A DNA stretch of 24,410 nucleotides. It comes from Streptomyces sp. NRRL F-4489. GTDB taxonomy: Bacteria; Actinomycetota; Actinomycetes; Streptomycetales; Streptomycetaceae. Below the pieces are notes generated by a model. That model was not told the DNA's origin, searched no databases, and worked only from the letters and a program-made list of their open reading frames with translations. The DNA is taken from positions 1 to 24,410 of the forward strand of contig NZ_LLZI01000014.1 in NCBI RefSeq assembly GCF_001509485.1. Reading direction: 5' to 3'. Made by a program: the position numbers and the translations under genes. Every line of letters starts with the position of its first letter. The first letter of the stretch is position 1. This document shows positions 1 through 7,616 of the stretch, in pieces.

Positions 1-398
1 GGGGCGGATGGGGGTCCCGAAGGGGCGGGGGCGGCTTCGGTGTTGGTGCCGCCCGTCGCAGCGGTGCCCGTTCCGGTGTCCGTTGAGCCGGCATCCGTAG
101 CGGTATCCGTGCCGGCATCCGTCGTAACGGACTCCGGTTCGGCCTCGGCGCCGATTTCCGTGTCGGTGCCCGCCGTGCGGCGGACCGCGGCCGCCAGCAG
201 CCGCTCGCGGCCCTCGGCGGTCAGCTGGAGCGCGTCGGCGAGCAACCGGACGGTGGTCATCCGCGGGTCGGCGCGCTCGCCGGTCTCCAGGCCGCGGATG
301 GTGCGGACGCCGACACCGGCGCGTTCCGCCAGCGCCTCCTGTGTCATGTGCGCCTCACGCCGCAGCTTTTTCAGCAGCGCGCTGAACTCACTGGTCAC
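1..398 (-). CDS. XRE-family HTH regulator, N-terminal part (runs off window)
   Basis: The minus-strand frame starts at a GTG (396-398) and stays open to base 1, so only about 132 N-terminal residues are visible. Residues 1-60 form a classic XRE/Cro helix-turn-helix: a basic first helix (SALLKKLRREAHMTQEALAERAG), then a recognition helix around GVGVRTIRGLETGERADPR, then RLLADALQLT. The sequence after residue 75 is low-complexity and rich in Thr, Asp, Gly and Ala, typical of a linker. In actinobacteria such an HTH often precedes an NB-ARC/AAA ATPase and TPR domains, but the rest lies outside the window, so this is inference. The gene is divergent from the regulator at 557, with a 158-base shared intergenic region. 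The HTH call is firm; the full architecture is unknown. Confidence 0.85.
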   Translation of the reverse strand, partial: MTSEFSALLKKLRREAHMTQEALAERAGVGVRTIRGLETGERADPRMTTVRLLADALQLTAEGRERLLAAAVRRTAGTDTEIGAEAEPESVTTDAGTDTATDAGSTDTGTGTAATGGTNTEAAPAPSGPPSA

Positions 399-556
399 GG
401 GTCTCGGCCTTCCCCCGGCATGTCGATTTCCCCAGGTGAGGGACTCTAGCGCGGCAACCGGCCGGAAACGGCCGGTCTGCTGGCCTGTCCGTTCACCCGG
501 CCCGGGACCAGTGTCGGCGGCGACCCACCGTTCGCCGCACGTCAGGAGAGCCCGCG

Positions 557-1693
557 ATGCCGACGACCGCGCCCCCCGCCCGACCGACCGCCACCCCGCT
601 CACCCGCCAGGAGCGCGAGGTGCTCCGCGCGGTCGGCTGCGGCCTGACGGACGGTGAGATCGCCCGCGCCCTGGCCCTCCCCGAGAACGCGGTCGGCGTC
701 CACCTCGGCCGGATCCTCGCCAAACTCGATCTGCGCGACCGGGCGGCCGCCATCGTCCACGCCTTCGACAGCGGGCTGGTCGTCCCCGGGAGCGGCCCCC
801 GCGTGGCGGCGCTGCCCGTCCAGCGGGGCACCGTCCGCCGGGCCCGCGGCCAGCGGGTGCGGATCTCCGTGCTCGGGCCGCTGCGGGCCTGGCGCGACGG
901 TCAGCCCGTCGATCTGGGGCATCTGCGGCAGCAGGCCGTACTGGCGGCGCTGGCGCTGTGCCGGGAGCGGACGGTCAGCAAGGACGAACTGCTCGACGCG
1001 GTCTGGGGGATGGAGCCGCCGCTCACGAAAGTCGTGCCGGTGTACATCTACCGGCTGCGGAAGATCCTCCAGCCGGAGAACGAGACGGAGGGGGCCGCGG
1101 CCCGGGCGCGTACGGCTTCGCGTACGGGGACGGCGGCCCGTACAGGGACGGCGGTCCGGGCGGAGTCGGTGATCCGGCACGACCGGTGCGGCTACCGGCT
1201 GGTGCCCGGCGCGGTCGAGGTGGACGTGGCGCGCATGGAGGAGCTGGTCACCGCCGCCGGTGCGGCCGAGCGGGGCGGCGATCCGGCCGAGGCGGTCCGG
1301 ATCTGCGCCCAGGCGCTGGACCTGTTCCGCGGGGAGCCGCTGGCCGGGCTGCCGGGGCCGTTCGCGGAGCTGGAGCGGCTGCGGCTGACCGAGCGCCGCA
1401 CGGGACTGGCGCTGCGCAAACTGGACCTGCAACTGCGGCTGGGCCGGCACACCGAGGCGGTCGGCGAGCTGTGGGCACTGGCCGCGGCGCAGCCGCTGGA
1501 CGAACCCGTCGCCGCGATGCTGATGCGGGCGCTGTGCCTGAGCGGCCGGCAGGCCGACGCGCTGGGCGTGTTCGAACGCACCCGGCGCCGCCTGGCCGAC
1601 GAACTGGGCGTGGCGCCGAGCCGGCTGCTGCGGCGTACGCACCAGACGATCCTGCGGGGCTGCGAGGCGGGCTTCGCCCCGACGACGCCGTGA
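557..1693 (+). CDS. LuxR-type HTH fused to SARP-like wHTH-BTAD transcriptional regulator
   Basis: 378 aa, ATG preceded by AGGAGA 8 bases upstream. Residues ~14-70 match a LuxR/GerE DNA-binding domain (LTRQEREVLRAVGCGLTDGE, then IARAL..AVGVHLGRILAKL). Residues ~95-200 match the OmpR-like winged helix of SARPs (ISVLGPLRAW..GQPVDL, ELLDAVWG, YIYRLRKIL), interrupted by a Thr/Arg/Ala/Gly-rich insertion (~160-180). Residues ~205-365 are a bacterial transcriptional activation domain (ALDLFRGEPLAGL..PFAELERLRL, LCLSGRQADALGVFERTRRRLADELG). SARPs normally start directly with the winged helix, so the extra N-terminal LuxR domain is unusual. No receiver or ATPase domain is present. It is probably a transcriptional activator; its target is unknown. 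The downstream gene starts inside its stop codon, so the two are co-translated. Confidence 0.85.
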   Translation: MPTTAPPARPTATPLTRQEREVLRAVGCGLTDGEIARALALPENAVGVHLGRILAKLDLRDRAAAIVHAFDSGLVVPGSGPRVAALPVQRGTVRRARGQRVRISVLGPLRAWRDGQPVDLGHLRQQAVLAALALCRERTVSKDELLDAVWGMEPPLTKVVPVYIYRLRKILQPENETEGAAARARTASRTGTAARTGTAVRAESVIRHDRCGYRLVPGAVEVDVARMEELVTAAGAAERGGDPAEAVRICAQALDLFRGEPLAGLPGPFAELERLRLTERRTGLALRKLDLQLRLGRHTEAVGELWALAAAQPLDEPVAAMLMRALCLSGRQADALGVFERTRRRLADELGVAPSRLLRRTHQTILRGCEAGFAPTTP

Positions 1694-2472
1694 CCGGGCC
1701 GGTGCCGCGTACCCGCGGTGAGGAACTGCTGCTGGCGCGGATCTCGGCGGCTGCCGGGCGCGCGCACCTGGGCAGGCGGCTGGCCACCTACCCGGTGACC
1801 GCGTACCGCCCCCGGACCGGCCCGTTCCGGGCGGTCCGCCGCCTGCCGGGCCTCGTCCGCCCCGGCCGGCCCGCCGGGCGCCCGAACGCGCGGCTGGATC
1901 TGTACGAGCACGGGCTGACCGTCGCCGTGAAGGGCCGGATCCATATCGTCCGCTACGCCACCACGTCGGTCTTCCGGCACCGTGCCCGGCCGCGCCGCGC
2001 GCCGCTCGCCGGCCCGACCGCTCCGGCCGGCACCGCCGTCCCCTGCGCCGCCGCCCCCGCCGTCGTCCATACGCTCACCGACGTCGAGCGGAAGCGGCTG
2101 GTGCTGTACGGCGGTCCCGTGGACGGCGACCCGGAGGACGGCGGTCCGGCGGACGGCGGGGCGCGGGCCTGGGAGCGGGAGCTCGAACGGGCCGTGGTCC
2201 GGGCCCAGTTGCCGGGGGCGCTGGCCGCGCTGGACCGGGGTGAGCGCGTCGTCTTCGGAGACGTCTGGATGACGAGGGAGCGGGTCGGTTCCGGGGCGGG
2301 GTGCGGCACGCCGTGGGCACAGGTGCAGGGCATCGGTGGGAAGGACGGCTTCCTCGTCCTCACCGGCGTCAGCGGGCGGCAGTACCGGCTCGGACCGGTG
2401 ATGCCCCGGATTCCCAACGTGTTTCTGTTCCGCACGCTGGCGGAGCACTGCCGCCGGGAGGGCGCCGACTGA
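1690..2472 (+). CDS. DUF6585-like protein of unknown function
   Basis: 260 aa, starting at a GTG that overlaps the TGA of the preceding regulator (GTGA, 1690-1693), an arrangement that implies translational coupling. The protein is soluble with no signal peptide or clear membrane segment. Recognisable stretches are LLARISAAAGRAHLGRRLATY near the N-terminus, ARLDLYEHGLTVAVKGRIHI in the middle, and a C-terminal half with VFGDVWMTRERV and GKDGFLVLTGVSGRQYRLGP. These resemble the DUF6585 proteins common in Streptomyces, but that assignment is from memory. The central part (~100-165) is Pro/Ala/Gly/Asp rich and probably disordered. Coupling to a regulator suggests a linked role, but no function can be read from the sequence. 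Confidence 0.75.
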   Translation: MTGPVPRTRGEELLLARISAAAGRAHLGRRLATYPVTAYRPRTGPFRAVRRLPGLVRPGRPAGRPNARLDLYEHGLTVAVKGRIHIVRYATTSVFRHRARPRRAPLAGPTAPAGTAVPCAAAPAVVHTLTDVERKRLVLYGGPVDGDPEDGGPADGGARAWERELERAVVRAQLPGALAALDRGERVVFGDVWMTRERVGSGAGCGTPWAQVQGIGGKDGFLVLTGVSGRQYRLGPVMPRIPNVFLFRTLAEHCRREGAD

Positions 2473-2525
2473 GCGGCGGAGGTGCCGGCCGGGCCCCGCC
2501 CGGGCCGATACCGCCCCCGCACTCC

Positions 2526-2543
2526 GCGTTTCATCCCCATTCC
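2526..2543. repeat. 18-bp intergenic element, copy 1
   Basis: The sequence gcgtttcatccccattcc lies about 70 bases upstream of the start of the secreted hydrolase. A near copy (16 of 18 identical) occurs at 3478-3495 downstream of the same gene. It could be a promoter or operator element; this is inference from repetition in two gene-flanking regions only. Confidence 0.4.
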
Positions 2544-2610
2544 AACGACCGCCGCTAACGTCGGTCCCTCGTACGGCACTTGAACCACCAGCCCAAGGAG
2601 AACCAGAGCG

Positions 2611-3363
2611 ATGACCCTGCGCACCAGATGGAAGAAGGCGATCGGCGCGGCCGGAGCGGTGGCGGCCCTGGCGGCCCTCACCGCCTCGACACCCGCCCAC
2701 GCCGCTCCGGTGCACCACTACTACCTGGAGGTCGGCGGCACGGGCTCGGTGGCGCCGGCGCCCGACTGCACCTCCACCTTCCTCAACGCCAACGAGCACC
2801 TCGACGGCGGCATTCCGGTGCCGGTCTGCTACCCGGCGAGCGCCGGCCCCTGGCTCAACGGCCACAACGCCCCGGACCTGGGCGCCCCGAGCTACGACGC
2901 CAGCGTCCAGGAGGGGATCCGCAACCTGCTGGCCGCCGCCGAGGACACCCACCGCCGGGATCCGTCCGCCCGCCTGACGATCGTGGGCTACTCCCAGGGC
3001 GCCCAGGTGGCCGACCAGGTGCTCGGGGCGATCGCCGCCGGCCGCACCGGCATTCCCCGCTCGCAGGTGAACGGCATGCTCTACGCCGACCCCATGCAGC
3101 CCGGTACCGGTGTCTGGGCGAAGGTCCCCAAGGGCTGGAGCGCGCTGGGGTTCACCTCCACGGGGGCCGCTCCGGAGAAGTACGACGGGGTGCCGGTGCG
3201 GCGGTTCTGCATCCGCACCGACCTGGCGTGCGACGCCACCTCGCTGCAGTCCGTGCCCGGCTTCCTGAACCAGCACCCCAAGTACTGGCAGAAGGGCAGC
3301 ATCATGGACCAGACCATCGCCCAGAACGGCGGTGACGGCATCACCTGGTACGACCCCCAGTAG
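2611..3363 (+). CDS. Secreted cutinase / PE-PPE-type alpha/beta serine hydrolase
   Basis: 250 aa, ATG preceded by AAGGAG. The N-terminus is a Sec signal peptide: basic RTRWKK, an Ala-rich hydrophobic core, and an AHA-A cleavage site near residue 31. The mature protein has the alpha/beta-hydrolase nucleophile elbow GYSQGA with Ser128. The stretch CIRTDLAC holds Asp204 between Cys200 and Cys207, and NQHPKYW holds His222. This Ser-Asp-His order, with a Cys pair around the Asp, fits cutinases and the PE-PPE hydrolase domain. Cys53 and Cys73 may form a second disulfide. The likely activity is hydrolysis of an extracellular ester; the substrate is not evident. It is monocistronic, with about 140 bases upstream and about 280 downstream free of genes. 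Confidence 0.85.
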   Translation: MTLRTRWKKAIGAAGAVAALAALTASTPAHAAPVHHYYLEVGGTGSVAPAPDCTSTFLNANEHLDGGIPVPVCYPASAGPWLNGHNAPDLGAPSYDASVQEGIRNLLAAAEDTHRRDPSARLTIVGYSQGAQVADQVLGAIAAGRTGIPRSQVNGMLYADPMQPGTGVWAKVPKGWSALGFTSTGAAPEKYDGVPVRRFCIRTDLACDATSLQSVPGFLNQHPKYWQKGSIMDQTIAQNGGDGITWYDPQ

Positions 3364-3477
3364 GGCGCCGGACCGGCGCGGGTCTTGGGTCGGCCGCCGG
3401 GGAGCCCCGCCTCTCCGCCGGCCGCCCCGAGGCCCGGACGGCACCACCGCGCCGAACGGCACCTCCCCGGCGCATCA

Positions 3478-3495
3478 GCGTTTCATCGCCATTTC
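3478..3495. repeat. 18-bp intergenic element, copy 2
   Basis: gcgtttcatcgccatttc, a near copy of the element at 2526-2543, lies about 150 bases upstream of the small gene at 3647. The rest of the 3364-3646 intergenic stretch is GC-rich with no supported gene. Confidence 0.4.
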
Positions 3496-3646
3496 AGCGC
3501 CCCCGGCGACAGTGGTCCGCAACCAGGCACCGGACGGCCGGCCGCGCGCCTCCCGCGCCCGCGCCCCGTTCCCGTACAGGCGGACCCCGCCCTCTCAGCA
3601 GGCGCACAGCGCCCGTCCTCAGCTCAGCGAGTGAACAGGTAGCCCC

Positions 3647-4042
3647 ATGAACGATCTTCTGCACAAACTGGTCTCCGCGGTCCTCACCGGCGGGTTGATC
3701 GCGCTGGTGGGATATCTCAGCGTGGCCGTCCGCAGGCGCCGGGTCGCCCGCGAGGAGGCCGCCGCGCCGGCGCCCGTCGAGGACCCCACGCAGGCGCTGC
3801 TGCGGCAGGCCCGGGAACTGGACAGCGGCCGCGACGAACTGGCCGCCCAGGGCCGGGCGGCGGAGGCACTGGAACGGGCCCGGGCGGCCGCCGATGCCTG
3901 GCGCACCCTCACCCGGAGCCGGCCGGGGCGGTTCCAGACGGAGCGCCGGGCGGCACTGGGACGGCTGAGCGACCTCCTGGACGCCGTCGGGGACGAGCAC
4001 CAGGCAGCCCAGATCCGCCGGGAAGCCGCCGGCCTGTCCTGA
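3647..4042 (+). CDS. Small membrane-anchored protein with TPR-like helices
   Basis: 131 aa, ATG start with only a weak AGGT ribosome site. Residues ~8-28 (VSAVLTGGLIALVGYLSVAV) form one hydrophobic segment followed by RRRR, predicting a single membrane anchor with the remainder in the cytoplasm. The rest is Ala/Arg/Glu-rich amphipathic helix resembling tetratricopeptide motifs (AAEALERARAAADAWRTLTR, ALGRLSDLLDAVGDEHQAAQ). No family is recognised. It is followed 61 bases later by another unknown gene with a strong ribosome site, and the two may be co-transcribed. Coding potential is supported by consistent third-position GC and a sensible protein, but no homology was tested. Confidence 0.65.
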   Translation: MNDLLHKLVSAVLTGGLIALVGYLSVAVRRRRVAREEAAAPAPVEDPTQALLRQARELDSGRDELAAQGRAAEALERARAAADAWRTLTRSRPGRFQTERRAALGRLSDLLDAVGDEHQAAQIRREAAGLS

Positions 4043-4103
4043 CCGGGCGACGGGCCGTCCCCGACGGGCCCCGGCCCTTCCTGACCGAGCAAGGAGATCC
4101 ACC

Positions 4104-4745
4104 ATGCCCGCCGCGATCTGGTCCGGCCGGAACGCCACCGCCGAGCAGGCCGCCGCCGACCTCACCGCCACGCTGCGTGCCGAACTCGGCCTGGCCGTAC
4201 CGCCGTTGGCGATGCCGCTGCCGGCCGGGAGCACCGGCGTACCGGCCGGGAGCCTGCTCCCGCCGCGCGAACGCTTCAGCGGTATGCCCATGCCGACCCA
4301 CTGCTTCCTCTACGTCGACGCCCAGGCACCCAGGCGCTTCGAACTCCGCGCCGAGATCCTGTCCGGCCGCGCGGGGTTCCGCCGGAGCCTGGGCCTGGGC
4401 CGGCTCCTCTACGCGGTGCCGCTGGCCCCGGCGATCCCGTCCGCCGTCGAACTGACGGCGCCTGACGCCGCCACCCCCGCCCGCTTCGACGGCGACCCCG
4501 CGACCGCGCACCGCCTCAACCAGGACCCGGACGTCCTCGACACGGGCCGTGCCCTGACGCCCACCTCGGCCGGCCGGGACCGGACCCACAGCTGGCGGGT
4601 GGACCGGCGCCTGACGATCGAACCGCTCCCCGAGGGCTCGGTCCTGATCCTCCAGACCCTGCACCGTTCCACTCCCCGTGCCTGGTCCCTCAGCGCCGCC
4701 GGGGTCCTGGACTTCGCGCGGCGGGTGGAGGCGTGCCTGGGGTAG
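4104..4745 (+). CDS. Hypothetical protein, unknown function
   Basis: 213 aa, ATG at 4104 with a near-perfect AAGGAG site 8 bases upstream, which makes the start secure. No signal peptide or membrane segment. A distinctive central part reads MPMPTHCFLYVDAQAPRRFE, then LRAEILSGRAGFRRSLGLGR, and the C-terminus is HSWRVDRRLTIEPLPEGSV followed by a short amphipathic end. The alternating hydrophobic pattern suggests a beta-rich fold, but I do not recognise the family. It follows the small membrane protein at 3647 in the same direction and precedes an epoxide-hydrolase-like gene by 105 bases. Confidence 0.7.
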   Translation: MPAAIWSGRNATAEQAAADLTATLRAELGLAVPPLAMPLPAGSTGVPAGSLLPPRERFSGMPMPTHCFLYVDAQAPRRFELRAEILSGRAGFRRSLGLGRLLYAVPLAPAIPSAVELTAPDAATPARFDGDPATAHRLNQDPDVLDTGRALTPTSAGRDRTHSWRVDRRLTIEPLPEGSVLILQTLHRSTPRAWSLSAAGVLDFARRVEACLG

Positions 4746-4850
4746 TACGCCGGCGGGCCGCGCCGGATTCCGCCGGCGCGCAGGGGCGTTGGCACGGGCA
4801 CGCGCGCAGGCGCACGGGCACAGGCCCAGGCACAGGAGTATGTTCGCCGC

Positions 4851-5813
4851 ATGGTTGAGCATCGCATGATCGACGTGAACGGCATCCGGCTGCACATCGC
4901 GGAGGAGGGCGAGGGACCGCTCGTCGTGCTGCTGCACGGCTTCCCCGAGTCCTGGCACTCCTGGCGCCACCAGTTCGGCCCGCTGGCCGCCGCCGGCTTC
5001 CGGGTCGTCGCCCCCGACCAGCGCGGTTACGGCCGCAGCGACCACCCGGAGGACGTGGCGGCGTACAGCATCCTGCACCTCGTGGGCGATGTGATCGGGC
5101 TGATCCACGCGCTGGGCGAGCGGGAGGCGTTCGTGGTCGGGCACGACTGGGGCGCGCCGGTGGCCTGGCACACCGCGCTGCTGCGGCCCGATGTGGTGCG
5201 CGGGGTGGCGGGGCTGAGCGTGCCGCCGCCGTTCCGCGGGGACCGGCCGCCGCTCGCGGCCATGGAGGAGCGGTTCGGCGGGCGGTTCTACTGGAACTAC
5301 TTCAACCGGCCCGGGGTCGCCGACGCCGAGTTCGCCCGGGACCCGCGCACCGCCCTGCGCACCCTGCTCTACTCCGGCTCCGGCGACTCCCCCGGCCGCC
5401 CCGACCCGGCCCTGGTGTCCGACCCCGCCCGGGGCTGGCTCGCGGACATGACCGACCCCGAGGAGCTGCCTGCCTGGCTCACCGAGGAGGACCTGGACGA
5501 GCTCACCGCCAACTACGCCAAGGGCTTCACCGGCGCGCTGAACTGGTACCGCAACCTGGACCGCAACTGGGAGCTGACCGCCGCCTGGCAGGACGCCGTC
5601 ATCTCCGTCCCCGCGCTGTACATGTACGGCGACCGGGACCTGGTCGCGTCGTTCCCCGGTACGCCCGAACTCATCGCCCGGCTCCCGGAGTTGCTGCCCG
5701 ACCTGCGCCGGGCGCCGATCGAACTGCCTGGCTGCGGCCACTGGACCCAGCAGGAGCGGCCGGCGGAGGTGAACGCCGCGCTGGTCGACTTCCTGACGGA
5801 ACTGCGGGGCTGA
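4851..5813 (+). CDS. Alpha/beta hydrolase, epoxide hydrolase-like
   Basis: 320 aa. AGGAG lies 12 bases before the chosen ATG; the later in-frame ATG at 4866 is an alternative. Motifs of epoxide hydrolases appear in order: HGFPES (29-34, oxyanion hole), DQRGYGRSDHP (56-66), and nucleophile elbow GHDWGA with Asp99. Lid tyrosines are plausible at Tyr150 (YWNYF) and Tyr233 (LNWYRN), with Asp261 (MYGDRDL) and His297 (GCGHW) completing the triad. The nucleophile is Asp, not Ser, so the likely chemistry is hydrolysis of an epoxide (or a haloalkane) rather than an ester. The lid tyrosines favour epoxide hydrolase. It is cytosolic, with no signal peptide. Natural substrate unknown. Confidence 0.9.
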   Translation: MVEHRMIDVNGIRLHIAEEGEGPLVVLLHGFPESWHSWRHQFGPLAAAGFRVVAPDQRGYGRSDHPEDVAAYSILHLVGDVIGLIHALGEREAFVVGHDWGAPVAWHTALLRPDVVRGVAGLSVPPPFRGDRPPLAAMEERFGGRFYWNYFNRPGVADAEFARDPRTALRTLLYSGSGDSPGRPDPALVSDPARGWLADMTDPEELPAWLTEEDLDELTANYAKGFTGALNWYRNLDRNWELTAAWQDAVISVPALYMYGDRDLVASFPGTPELIARLPELLPDLRRAPIELPGCGHWTQQERPAEVNAALVDFLTELRG

Positions 5814-5911
5814 GCGAACCGCCCTCGCCTGTCCGGTGGTTGGGCTCCGCACACCGCCGCGGTGAACTGTCTGGAAAGATGCGCCGGTTCCTACGTACAT
5901 GGAGGTGACCG

Positions 5912-7132
5912 GTGAATTGCGACCAGGACGTGCGTCCGCCGCTGGCGGTGGACGGCGAGCGGGACGCGGCGGTGCGCGGCGGGCCGCTGCGGGTGGCCAC
6001 GGTGGTGTTCCTGCTGTTCAGCGTCATGCTCGGCGGCGCCCTGCCGACCCCGTTGTACGGGATCTACAGTGCGCGCCTGGGGCTGACGCCGGTGATCATC
6101 ACCGTGGTGTTCGCGCTGTACGCGGTCGGTGTGGTGGCGGCGCTGCTGCTCGGCGGGGTGTCCGACCGGATCGGGCGGCGGGCCGTGATCGGACCGGCGA
6201 TGCTCGTCGCGGCGGTCAGCTGCGCGGTGTTCGCGGTCTTCCCGACGCTGCCGGGGCTGCTGGCCGGGCGGCTGCTGAGCGGCGTCGCGGTCGGGCTGAC
6301 GACCGGCGCCGCCACCGCCTACCTGCGGGAACTCCACCCCCGCCCGGCCACCGCCGCTCTGCTGGCCACGGTGACCAGCATGCTGGGACTGGCCGGCGGG
6401 CCGCTGCTGGGCGGGGTGCTGGCCGAGTTCGCACCGCGCCCGCTGCTCACGCCGTACGTTGTGGTGGCGGCGCTGCTGCTGTCGGGGCTGGCGCTGTTCG
6501 CGCTGCCCGAGACGGTGATACGCACGCCGGGGCGGTTCCGGCTCCAGCGGCTGGCGGTGCCGGCGTCGGCGCGGCGGGTGTTCGGCGCGGTGGCCGTCTC
6601 GGTGTTCGCGGGCTTCTCGGTGCTCGGCCTGCTGGCGGGGCTCACCGGCACGTTCCTGGGTGAGGGGCTGCACCGGCACAGTCCGCTGCTGACCGGCCTG
6701 GTGGCCTGCTGCGCCTTCGGGGCGGCCGGTCTGGCGCAGTTGGTGTCCGCCCGGGCGGAGGCGGTGCGGGCCACTGTGGTGGGCATGCTGGTGATTCCGG
6801 TGGGGCTGGTGCTGATCGTCGCCGCGCTGCCGGCCCGGTCGCTCGCGCTGTTCCTGGTGGGGGCCGCGCTCGGCGGCGGCGGGGCCGGGGTGGCGTTCCG
6901 CTCCGGTCTGGCGGCACTCGCCGCGCGGGTGCCCGCGGCCCGGACCGGTGAAGTGGCCTCCAGCTACTTCGTCGCCGCGTATCTGGGGCTGACCGTGCCG
7001 GTCATCGGGGTGGCGGCGCTGCTGTCCCGGTTCTCGCTGGTGACCTCGGCGGGCGTGTTCGCCGGGGTGGTGACGCTGCTCGCGCTGGCCGGCGCCCGCA
7101 GCGCGCGGAAGCTGACGGGAGGGGCGGCGTAG
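5912..7132 (+). CDS. MFS transporter (drug/sugar efflux type)
   Basis: 406 aa, GTG start with GGAGG 6 bases upstream. About twelve hydrophobic segments are visible, beginning at VATVVFLLFSVMLGGALPTP. The cytoplasmic loop between TM2 and TM3 carries the MFS signature GGVSDRIGRRAVIGP. A second half starting near residue 215 (FGAVAVSVFAGFSVLGLLAG) gives the usual 6+6 arrangement. Length and motif fit the 12-TM proton-coupled exporters common in Streptomyces. The substrate cannot be deduced. It runs convergently into the gas vesicle operon, whose last gene stops 72 bases away. Confidence 0.9.
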   Translation: MNCDQDVRPPLAVDGERDAAVRGGPLRVATVVFLLFSVMLGGALPTPLYGIYSARLGLTPVIITVVFALYAVGVVAALLLGGVSDRIGRRAVIGPAMLVAAVSCAVFAVFPTLPGLLAGRLLSGVAVGLTTGAATAYLRELHPRPATAALLATVTSMLGLAGGPLLGGVLAEFAPRPLLTPYVVVAALLLSGLALFALPETVIRTPGRFRLQRLAVPASARRVFGAVAVSVFAGFSVLGLLAGLTGTFLGEGLHRHSPLLTGLVACCAFGAAGLAQLVSARAEAVRATVVGMLVIPVGLVLIVAALPARSLALFLVGAALGGGGAGVAFRSGLAALAARVPAARTGEVASSYFVAAYLGLTVPVIGVAALLSRFSLVTSAGVFAGVVTLLALAGARSARKLTGGAA

Positions 7133-7146
7133 GGACAGGCGCCCGC

Positions 7147-7234
7147 GTCCCCGCTGCCGTTACGGGGCGTCCCCGCTGCCGTTACGGGGCGTCCCCGCTG
7201 CCGTTACGGGGCGTCCCCGTCGCCGTTGCGGGGC
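7147..7234. repeat. 22-bp tandem repeat at the 3' end of gvpK
   Basis: Three perfect head-to-tail copies of a 22-base unit (7147-7168, 7169-7190, 7191-7212) are followed by a degenerate fourth copy (7213-7234). The unit begins gtccccgctgcc and ends gttacggggc. The degenerate copy encodes the last residues of GvpK and the third copy supplies its TAA stop, so the array appears to have grown from the end of the gene into the space before the convergent MFS gene. Junctions between units read cggggcgtccccg, a short inverted repeat, so the array could form several small hairpins. Confidence 0.85.
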
Positions 7235-7575
7235 AGCAGGGTGCCCAGGGGGCCGAGGTCCAGGTTGAGGTCGGCCATGGTCAGACCGTGCTGTTCGCAG
7301 AGGCCGGCCATCCGGTCCTGGAGGGTCAGCAGGGTCAGGCCGATCCGCTCTTCCTCGTCCTCGGTCAGGTCGCCCTGGTCCACGCGGTGCAGGGCGGAGC
7401 GCTCCATGAGCTGCCGCAGCAGCTCGACCAGGGTCAGCACCAGCTTGATCAGGTCGCGCTCCACGGTGTCCGGGTCGGCCTCCAGGCGGCGGGCCGGCCC
7501 GCCGCCCGGCCCCCGCTCCCCCGCCCCGGCCGGCGCGAGGCCGAACGCCCGTGCCGCCGCCTGCCCTTCCGTCAT
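7204..7575 (-). CDS. gvpK: Gas vesicle protein GvpK
   Basis: 123 aa from an ATG at 7573-7575 with GAGGAG about 8 bases upstream. A longer version to about 7623 is possible but less well supported. The GvpK core is clear: DPDTVERDLIKLVLTLVELL, RQLMERSALHRVDQGDLTED, and ERIGLTLLTLQDRMAGLCEQ, followed by LTMADLNLDLGPLGTLL. GvpK is a conserved accessory protein needed for vesicle assembly in other organisms. It is the last gene of the operon, 41 bases after gvpS. Its final residues (NGDGDAP) lie in a 22-bp tandem repeat that continues past the stop, so the C-terminus may be length-variable between strains. Confidence 0.93.
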   Translation of the reverse strand: MTEGQAAARAFGLAPAGAGERGPGGGPARRLEADPDTVERDLIKLVLTLVELLRQLMERSALHRVDQGDLTEDEEERIGLTLLTLQDRMAGLCEQHGLTMADLNLDLGPLGTLLPRNGDGDAP

Positions 7576-7616
7576 GGGCTGCTCCTCCTCGGTGTCGTTC
7601 GTCTGGGGGTGACCGC

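Noticed and set aside
40..657. 205-codon plus-strand frame at the left edge
   Set aside because: It is antisense to the XRE regulator, rich in Ser/Val/Pro, and has no ribosome site; the minus strand encodes a recognisable HTH.
958..2472. Long N-terminal extension of the DUF6585-like gene
   Set aside because: Codons before 1690 overlap the LuxR-BTAD regulator out of frame and translate to Gly/Arg/Ala filler; the GTG overlapping the stop is the better start.
3909..5900. 663-codon minus-strand open frame opposite the genes at 4104 and 4851
   Set aside because: The translation is Arg/Gly/Pro/Val-rich without domain motifs, and the plus strand carries a clear epoxide-hydrolase-like gene.
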